This document shows, piece by piece, positions 1 through 3,839 of a stretch of DNA of 5,502 bases (its first letter is position 1; each line of letters opens with the position of its first letter). A model generated the notes under the pieces. The model saw only the letters and a list, made by a program, of their open reading frames with translations, was not told where the DNA came from and did no database searches. The DNA is from an uncultured Candidatus Saccharibacteria bacterium. Its GTDB lineage: Bacteria > Patescibacteriota > Saccharimonadia > Saccharimonadales > Saccharimonadaceae. The position numbers were made by a program, and so were the translations under genes. The DNA lies in contig CALKRO010000064.1 of assembly GCA_937990205.1 (NCBI GenBank), positions 1 to 5,502 on the forward strand, given 5' to 3'.

Positions 1-768
1 AGAGGAGATTTTCACACAGATGAAAGCTTCGATGATGATGGCAGCGATTTGAATGAGTCCGGCGAGGCTGGTAGAAATGATTTTACCGAAAAGCAGAGCG
101 TTTGGCTTAACTGAGGTAGCGAGGACTTCCATGGCGCGAGAGGTTTTCTCAGTGACTACGCTATTCATGACGTGTGAACCATAGAAAGTGATGGCCATGT
201 AGAGGGCGTAGATGAGGACAAAAGTATAAATCACAGAGGCGGCGCCGTTTTTATTGACAGTTTCGAGATTGATTTTTACATCAGGATTTAAGACTTTGGC
301 AATGGCGGATGGTGCAAGATTTTGCTCAGCGAGTAAATCGGCTTGGCGGCGGTTTTTGATGATTGTATCGATGGATTGGACTTCGCGAACACTAGCATCG
401 CTAAAGCCAATCTTGGAATATTCGGTAACTTCCGTGAGATTATGATTGGCTTCAATGAAGAATTTAGCCTTGTCGTCAATCACTTCTTGCTTGGCTTCTT
501 CGGTAGATTTATCGGTAAGCTTTACTTCGTAGTCCGGTAGGGCGGCATGGATGGTCTGGACGAGAGTTTCGGATTTAGTATAGTCGGTTTTAATTAGAGC
601 GACCGGAGTATTATTGTCGGAATTAAAAAGTTTTAGGTCGGAAATCAGTTGAGGTAAGAAGAAAACGCCGGCGAGAATAATGGCCATGATGCCAGTGGAA
701 ATGAGATAACCCTTGCTGAGTACGATTTTCTTAAATTCATATTTGAAAACGGTGAAAAATTGTTGCAT
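1..768 (-). CDS. ABC-2 type exporter permease, NatB-like (3' end cut off by window)
   Basis: This is the membrane subunit of an ABC exporter, presumably working with the ATPase encoded just upstream. The first 256 residues are present and the reading frame is open to the window edge. It begins MQQFFTVFKYEFKKIV, a cytoplasmic amphipathic start typical of ABC-2 permeases. A membrane segment follows at about residues 22-41, then an external domain of about 135 residues rich in charged and polar residues (about 42-176), a second membrane segment at 177-196, and the start of another at about 232-251. Between the last two is VVTEKTSRAMEVLATSVKP (204-222), which matches the conserved cytoplasmic 'EK..R.MEVL..S' stretch of the NatB/COG1668 family. 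The ATG is preceded by AAAGGGAAG, a good ribosome site, 10 bases after the ATPase stop. Members export Na+ (Bacillus NatB) or unknown substrates; the substrate here cannot be read from sequence. Family assignment is firm, function is not. Confidence 0.9.
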   Translation of the reverse strand, partial: MQQFFTVFKYEFKKIVLSKGYLISTGIMAIILAGVFFLPQLISDLKLFNSDNNTPVALIKTDYTKSETLVQTIHAALPDYEVKLTDKSTEEAKQEVIDDKAKFFIEANHNLTEVTEYSKIGFSDASVREVQSIDTIIKNRRQADLLAEQNLAPSAIAKVLNPDVKINLETVNKNGAASVIYTFVLIYALYMAITFYGSHVMNSVVTEKTSRAMEVLATSVKPNALLFGKIISTSLAGLIQIAAIIIEAFICVKISS

Positions 769-778
769 ACTTCCCTTT

Positions 779-1660
779 CTATTCCGCGTATTCGATAAAG
801 ATATCTTTTAGAGTTGATTCGAGGTCGCCAATTTGGTCAATCGGATATTTTTTGATGAGATCGCTCATGGTTTTGGCACGGTCTTCGTCTTTTTTCAAGC
901 GATAAACCAATTCACCTTCGCGCAGAATTTCAGTTTGTTCTGGAAGCGCAGCGTGGATTTTTTCGATCTCATCGGATTTGACGAGAAGCTTATTTTTGCG
1001 ATGATTCTTGAGGATTTGACGAAGATTGCCTTGGAGCTTAATCTCACCTTCTTTTAAGATTAGAATGTCGTCACAGAATTCGGAGACGTAATCCATTTGA
1101 TGGCTGGAAAAGAGGACGATTTTACCGCGTTTGATCTGTTCGCACACTACATCTTCGAGAAGCTGAGAGTTGACAGGGTCGAGACCAGAAAACGGTTCAT
1201 CGAAAATCACAATATCAGGGTTGTGAACGATGCAGGAAATGAGCTGGATTTTTTGCTGATTACCCTTGGAAAGAGTTTTGAGTTTGGCGTTCCTATAATC
1301 GGTCATTTGGAGAAAATCTAGCCAGTAATCGATCGAGGCGGCGGCGGTTTTTTTATCGACGCCTTTAAGCGCGGCTAAATAGATTAATTGGTCGACGATT
1401 TTGTCGTTCGGATAAAGACCACGCTCTTCTGGAAGGTAGCCGAGGCTAACCTTGGAATAATCGATTGGCTTGCCGTCGAGGAGAACTTTGCCGGAAGTTG
1501 GCTGAAAAACTTGCATGAGAATGCGGATAGTGGTGGTTTTACCGGCGCCGTTACGGCCGAGCAAGCCAAAAGCCTTGCCACTCTCGACGGTGAAGTTGAG
1601 GTCTTTTAGGACCTTTTTGTCACCAAATTTTTTGGTGAGATTTTTGATTTCTAATTTCAT
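779..1660 (-). CDS. ABC exporter ATP-binding subunit, NatA-like
   Basis: This 293-residue cytoplasmic ATPase would power the permease encoded directly downstream. All ABC ATPase motifs are present in order: Walker A GRNGAGKT (35-42), a Q-loop region GYLPEERGLYP (74-84) with Glu where many ABC ATPases have Gln, signature LSKGNQQKIQL (130-140), Walker B IVIFDEP (150-156) followed by the D-loop SGLD, and the switch histidine in SSHQ (H187). The PEERGLYP form and the extra C-terminal domain of about 75 residues (about 218-293, DUF4162-like) are typical of the NatA/COG4152 group. The start is supported by a strong GGAGGT site three bases before the ATG. A perfect TATAAT lies upstream, so this gene probably starts a two-gene operon. 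In Bacillus the NatAB pair exports sodium; other relatives handle drugs or peptides, so the substrate is unknown. The length is normal and nothing is broken. Confidence 0.95.
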   Translation of the reverse strand: MKLEIKNLTKKFGDKKVLKDLNFTVESGKAFGLLGRNGAGKTTTIRILMQVFQPTSGKVLLDGKPIDYSKVSLGYLPEERGLYPNDKIVDQLIYLAALKGVDKKTAAASIDYWLDFLQMTDYRNAKLKTLSKGNQQKIQLISCIVHNPDIVIFDEPFSGLDPVNSQLLEDVVCEQIKRGKIVLFSSHQMDYVSEFCDDILILKEGEIKLQGNLRQILKNHRKNKLLVKSDEIEKIHAALPEQTEILREGELVYRLKKDEDRAKTMSDLIKKYPIDQIGDLESTLKDIFIEYAE

Positions 1661-1680
1661 TTTACCTCCATATTATATAT

Positions 1681-1686
1681 ATTATA
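1681..1686 (-). promoter_or_regulatory. Candidate -10 of the exporter operon promoter
   Basis: A perfect TATAAT on the minus strand lies 20 bases before the ATPase ATG and would give a short leader that just includes the GGAGGT site. No good -35 is visible at the expected distance (GTCCAA at 1704-1709). A second TATAAT at 1672-1677 is too close to the ribosome site to be as useful. The DNA is a TA-rich run, so chance matches are possible. Confidence 0.45.
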
Positions 1687-1764
1687 CACCTGTGCGATTT
1701 TGCTTGGACGGTTTCGACTCGGATTATTGGCGTGGTGATTTTTATTAATTTTGGTAACGCTTGT

Positions 1765-3126
1765 TTAGTTAATGCCGGGGACTGGGAACTTGGCGGCGAG
1801 AGTTTCGACTTGCTGACGGATTTCGGCCAGCTGGGGTTCGGCGGCAGAGAGATTCTCTTCGGATTTTACGGATAGACAGATATCCATGACTTGCTTCATC
1901 CAATCGGCGATTTGCTGCATTTCGGTTTCTTTCATGCCACGTGTGGTGATAGCCGGAGTGCCGAGACGGACGCCGGATGGGCGGAAGGCGGCGGAACTAT
2001 CTTCTGGGACGGAGTTGGCATTTAGGGTGAGACCGACGAGATCAAGGGCGCGTTCGTAGAATTTACCGTCAATGCCGAAATTTTTCTTGACGTTGACGAG
2101 AATTAGATGATTTTCTGTGCCATTGCCCTGCAAAATGAAACCGTGTTGCTTGAGAGCTTCGGCTAGAACTTTCGCGTTTTTAATGATTTGGGTGGAATAA
2201 TTTTTGAAATCATCGGTCAGGGCTTCCTTAAAGGCGACCGCTTTAGCAGCGATAACGTGCTCGAGTGGACCGCCTTGGGTGCCCGGAAAGACCGCGCGGT
2301 CGATGAGAATTGGGATGTTTTCGAGAGTGTGTTCAGGTTTTTTCAGAGGTGAAGCGACATTGCCTTTGGAAAGAATGAGACCACCGCGAGGACCGCGAAG
2401 AGTTTTATGGGTGGTAGTAGTCATGACGTGAAAACCGTAATCGAGAGGATTTGGATGAACCCTGCCAGCGATGAGGCCGGCGACGTGTGCCATATCAGCC
2501 ATGAGGAGCGCGCCGATTTTTTGACCAATTTTGGCAATGCGGGCAAAATCAGGAATTTTCATGAAAGCAGAGTAGCCGATGAGGATAATCTTTGGACGTT
2601 CAGTTTCGGCGAGGCGTTCAATTTCGTCGTAATCGAGGTCGCCTTCTGGAGTGACGCCGTAATTGATAAAGTCATAGATTTTAGCGGAGCGCGTGACTGG
2701 ACAGCCATGTGTGAGATGACCACCGTGCCCGAGATTCATAGCTAAAATTTTGTCACCAGGCTGACACCAGGCAAAATAAACTGCCTCATTAGCATTGGCA
2801 CCAGAGTGGGGCTGGACGTTGGCGTGATCGGCGTGAAAAAGCTTCATCGCGCGGGCAATGGCGAGGCGTTCGATCTTATCAATATTAGTTTGGCCACCAT
2901 AGTAGCGATAATTCGGGAGGTCGGCGACGATGTTCGATTCATCGGCAGGGTCGTAGTTTTCTAAACCCTGGAAGGATGGATAACCCTCGGAATATTTGTT
3001 AGTAAGAACAGTTCCCATAGCCTTCAAAACGTCGGCGGAAACATAATTTTCGCTCGGGATAAGTTCGAGGCCCTTAGATTGGCGGATTTTTTCTTGATCA
3101 ATCAGTGAAAAGACGATATCTGACAT
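1765..3126 (-). CDS. glyA: Serine hydroxymethyltransferase
   Basis: This cytoplasmic PLP enzyme interconverts serine and glycine while loading or unloading a one-carbon unit on tetrahydrofolate, feeding purine, thymidylate and methionine synthesis. The 453-residue protein shows the family throughout: LIPSENYVS (22-30), NKYSEGYP (43-50), RYYGG (74-78), ANVQPHSGANAN (102-112), MNLGHGGHLTHG (130-141), the PLP-ring aspartate and histidine in ADMAHVAG (D211, H214), the Schiff-base lysine in TTTTHKTLRGPRGG (K241), PGTQGG (281-286) and the substrate carboxylate arginine in SGVRLGTPA (R387). Bacterial enzymes are usually about 415-430 residues. Most of the excess here is an insertion of about 21 residues between GYP and RYYGG. 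The start is set by GGAGA four bases before the ATG. A leader of about 90 bases follows a possible promoter shared back-to-back with the tRNA gene. The enzyme call is near certain. Confidence 0.98.
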   Translation of the reverse strand: MSDIVFSLIDQEKIRQSKGLELIPSENYVSADVLKAMGTVLTNKYSEGYPSFQGLENYDPADESNIVADLPNYRYYGGQTNIDKIERLAIARAMKLFHADHANVQPHSGANANEAVYFAWCQPGDKILAMNLGHGGHLTHGCPVTRSAKIYDFINYGVTPEGDLDYDEIERLAETERPKIILIGYSAFMKIPDFARIAKIGQKIGALLMADMAHVAGLIAGRVHPNPLDYGFHVMTTTTHKTLRGPRGGLILSKGNVASPLKKPEHTLENIPILIDRAVFPGTQGGPLEHVIAAKAVAFKEALTDDFKNYSTQIIKNAKVLAEALKQHGFILQGNGTENHLILVNVKKNFGIDGKFYERALDLVGLTLNANSVPEDSSAAFRPSGVRLGTPAITTRGMKETEMQQIADWMKQVMDICLSVKSEENLSAAEPQLAEIRQQVETLAAKFPVPGIN

Positions 3127-3136
3127 AATTTCTCCA

Positions 3137-3173
3137 TGTTAAATTAGATGTGCGTTAAATAAATCACGTTAAT
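3137..3173. repeat. GTTAAAT-like boxes in the glyA leader
   Basis: On the plus strand there is TGTTAAAT at 3137-3144, CGTTAAAT at 3153-3160 and CGTTAATA from 3167, at 16- and 14-base intervals. The first is identical to the half-site repeated upstream of the kinase gene. It directly abuts the glyA ribosome site (GGAGA, 3131-3135). Whether these are protein sites or AT-rich coincidence cannot be settled here. Confidence 0.35.
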
Positions 3174-3224
3174 AAACTGAAAAAATTAGTACATAGATAT
3201 CAATTCCCTTTATTTCTGCTATTT

Positions 3225-3253
3225 ATTATACCTTAAAATTGACAAAAAAGTTA
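3225..3253 (-). promoter_or_regulatory. Possible glyA promoter
   Basis: A perfect minus-strand TATAAT at 3225-3230 is placed to transcribe glyA with a leader of about 90 bases. At 17 bases spacing the -35 would be TAACTT (3248-3253), a weak match. It overlaps the divergent tRNA promoter. Only the -10 is convincing. Confidence 0.45.
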
Positions 3254-3268
3254 GAGGTTTGATATAAT
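3239..3268 (+). promoter_or_regulatory. Sigma70-type promoter of tRNA-Ala
   Basis: TTGACA (3239-3244) and TATAAT (3263-3268) are both perfect consensus hexamers, 18 bases apart. Transcription would start near 3275, giving a 5' leader of about 14 bases to be removed by RNase P. Strong consensus promoters are typical of stable RNA genes. Confidence 0.9.
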
Positions 3269-3288
3269 TAATCTATCACAAGATGTTT

Positions 3289-3365
3289 GGGGCATTAGCT
3301 CAGTTGGCTAGAGCGCTTCAATGGCATTGAAGAGGTCATGAGTTCGAGTCTCATATGCTCCACCA
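3289..3365 (+). tRNA. tRNA-Ala, anticodon GGC, CCA encoded
   Basis: The full cloverleaf folds by eye. The acceptor stem GGGGCAT (3289-3295) pairs with ATGCTCC (3355-3361), including a G3-U70 wobble pair, the main identity element of alanine tRNA. The D stem is GCTC/GAGC (3298-3301, 3311-3314), and the anticodon stem is CTTCA/TGAAG (3316-3320, 3328-3332) around loop ATGGCAT with anticodon GGC at 3323-3325. A five-base variable loop follows, then T stem ATGAG/CTCAT with loop TTCGAGT (3343-3349), discriminator A and an encoded CCA (3363-3365). It reads GCC and GCU. It is a single-gene unit between its own promoter and a terminator, with no sign of damage or integration. Confidence 0.98.
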
Positions 3366-3381
3366 AATATTTCGCATGAAG

Positions 3382-3403
3382 GCAACCGTGAGGTTGTTTT
3401 TTT
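3382..3403 (+). terminator. Rho-independent terminator after tRNA-Ala
   Basis: A stem CAACC (3383-3387) / GGTTG (3392-3396) with a GTGA loop, extendable by one G-U pair, is followed by seven T residues (3397-3403). It lies 17 bases after the tRNA and would end its transcript. Confidence 0.8.
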
Positions 3404-3455
3404 GTTTATTAAAAGACACTTAAAATGCACTAAAATAATATAGCTTAAATAACAT

Positions 3456-3521
3456 TTTGTTAAATCTTATTTAACACTTTGTTAAATCTTATTTAACACT
3501 TTGTTAAATCTTGATTTATGT
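3456..3521. repeat. Tandem 22-base repeats containing 19-base dyads
   Basis: Two identical 22-base units (3456-3477, 3478-3499) are followed by a third that diverges after 13 bases (3500-3521). Each full unit carries the perfect dyad TGTTAAAT-CTT-ATTTAACA (3458-3476 and 3480-3498), with 8-base arms. The facing arms of adjacent units form the same dyad again across the join. The 22-base period is about two DNA turns, so all sites face the same side of the helix, as expected of an operator array. The binding protein is unknown. Confidence 0.85.
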
Positions 3522-3557
3522 TTTTAGATTGATTAACAGATATAAATTATAGTAATT

Positions 3558-3588
3558 TGTTAAATCCTATTGTATACAATTGTTAAAT
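3558..3588. repeat. Palindrome between two TGTTAAAT half-sites
   Basis: TGTTAAAT occurs at 3558-3565 and again at 3581-3588, 23 bases apart. Between them is the perfect 12-base palindrome ATTGTATACAAT (3569-3580). The half-sites match those of the tandem array about 60 bases upstream, so this looks like a degenerate continuation of the same set with a different central site. A regulatory role is inferred. Confidence 0.5.
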
Positions 3589-3620
3589 GTTAAGTAAAAT
3601 GTTCGAAATTTTTATCACAA

Positions 3621-3788
3621 ATGGTAGAAGATGGGTTATTACTTCATCTATCAAAAATGCCGGCATTTGCGGTCGGTCGAAACCTTAGGCTAGTCCGGCG
3701 TGATGATGCTTTAATTATAACTCAAAGTAGTAAAAATAGATTTTTAAAAAGAATAAACTACAAAATAACCATTTGCGTTTTGCGGTAA
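3621..3788 (+). CDS. Doubtful 55-codon open frame
   Basis: A plus-strand ATG-to-TAA frame encodes 55 residues beginning MVEDGLLLHLSKMPAF and ending ITICVLR, with a basic middle (GRNLRLVRRDD, 19-29). I recognise no family. No Shine-Dalgarno precedes the ATG, no promoter is evident, and it overlaps the GC-rich dyad patch that may explain its base composition. It could be a small peptide, a gene remnant or chance. It is listed only because it fills a gap otherwise empty of genes. Confidence 0.15.
   Translation: MVEDGLLLHLSKMPAFAVGRNLRLVRRDDALIITQSSKNRFLKRINYKITICVLR
3655..3704. other. GC-rich dyad patch, possible structured element
   Basis: In a very AT-rich gap, 27 of 42 bases at 3659-3700 are G or C. 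It opens with the perfect 14-base palindrome AAATGCCGGCATTT (3655-3668). GCCGG (3659-3663) can also pair with CCGGC (3695-3699), enclosing about 31 bases that include a weak GGT-CGAA-ACC hairpin (3675-3684). I could not match it to a known riboswitch or small RNA. It could be a structured RNA, a protein site or a coding remnant. Confidence 0.35.
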
Positions 3789-3796
3789 AATATATT

Positions 3797-3817
3797 TAGA
3801 CTATTTACGGAAGTCTA
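3797..3817. promoter_or_regulatory. Inverted repeat over the kinase promoter -35
   Basis: TAGACT (3797-3802) and AGTCTA (3812-3817) form a perfect 6-base inverted repeat with a 9-base gap. The gap contains the candidate -35 TTTACG (3804-3809). A repressor or activator bound here would directly control the promoter. This is inferred from position only. Confidence 0.35.
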
Positions 3818-3832
3818 TTACCATATTATAAT
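3804..3832 (+). promoter_or_regulatory. Likely promoter of the kinase gene, possibly leaderless
   Basis: TTTACG (3804-3809, four of six matches to TTGACA) and a perfect TATAAT (3827-3832) are 17 bases apart. Initiation is expected about 6-8 bases after the -10, at 3838-3840, which is at or next to the kinase ATG at 3840. No Shine-Dalgarno lies before that ATG. Together these suggest a leaderless mRNA, though a distal promoter with a weak start site remains possible. Confidence 0.65.
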
Positions 3833-3839
3833 AATAGAT

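Larger units (their letters stand above)
3404..3839. other. AT-rich intergenic regulatory region
   Basis: About 440 bases without a convincing gene separate the tRNA terminator from the kinase gene. From left to right it holds tandem dyad repeats (3456-3521), a palindrome flanked by two further half-sites (3558-3588), a 55-codon open frame of doubtful value (3621-3788), a GC-rich dyad patch (about 3655-3704) and a likely kinase promoter (3804-3832). Most of it is strongly AT-rich. The only clear coding signals at its edges belong to the neighbours. It reads as the control region of the locus on the right. Confidence 0.6.

Noticed and set aside
1661..1764. Terminator after glyA
   Set aside because: No stem of useful strength followed by a T-run was found on the minus strand, so some readthrough into the exporter genes is possible.
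2407..2745. Plus-strand open frame of 112 codons
   Set aside because: It lies wholly antisense to glyA, which has complete catalytic motifs.
3289..3365. tRNA gene as an integration site with a mobile element downstream
   Set aside because: No integrase and no repeated copy of the tRNA 3' end was seen downstream, and the terminator directly follows the tRNA.
3456..3521. CRISPR array
   Set aside because: The units abut directly with no unique spacers, and no cas gene is present.
3456..3588. Plasmid iterons or replication origin
   Set aside because: A 22-base period and AT-rich DNA fit iterons, but no replication initiator gene and no recognisable DnaA boxes are in the window, and the neighbours are ordinary chromosomal genes.
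3664..3788. JUMPstart/ops element upstream of the polysaccharide gene
   Set aside because: GCGGTCGG and GCGGTAAA resemble the ops core only loosely; the full conserved element is not present.
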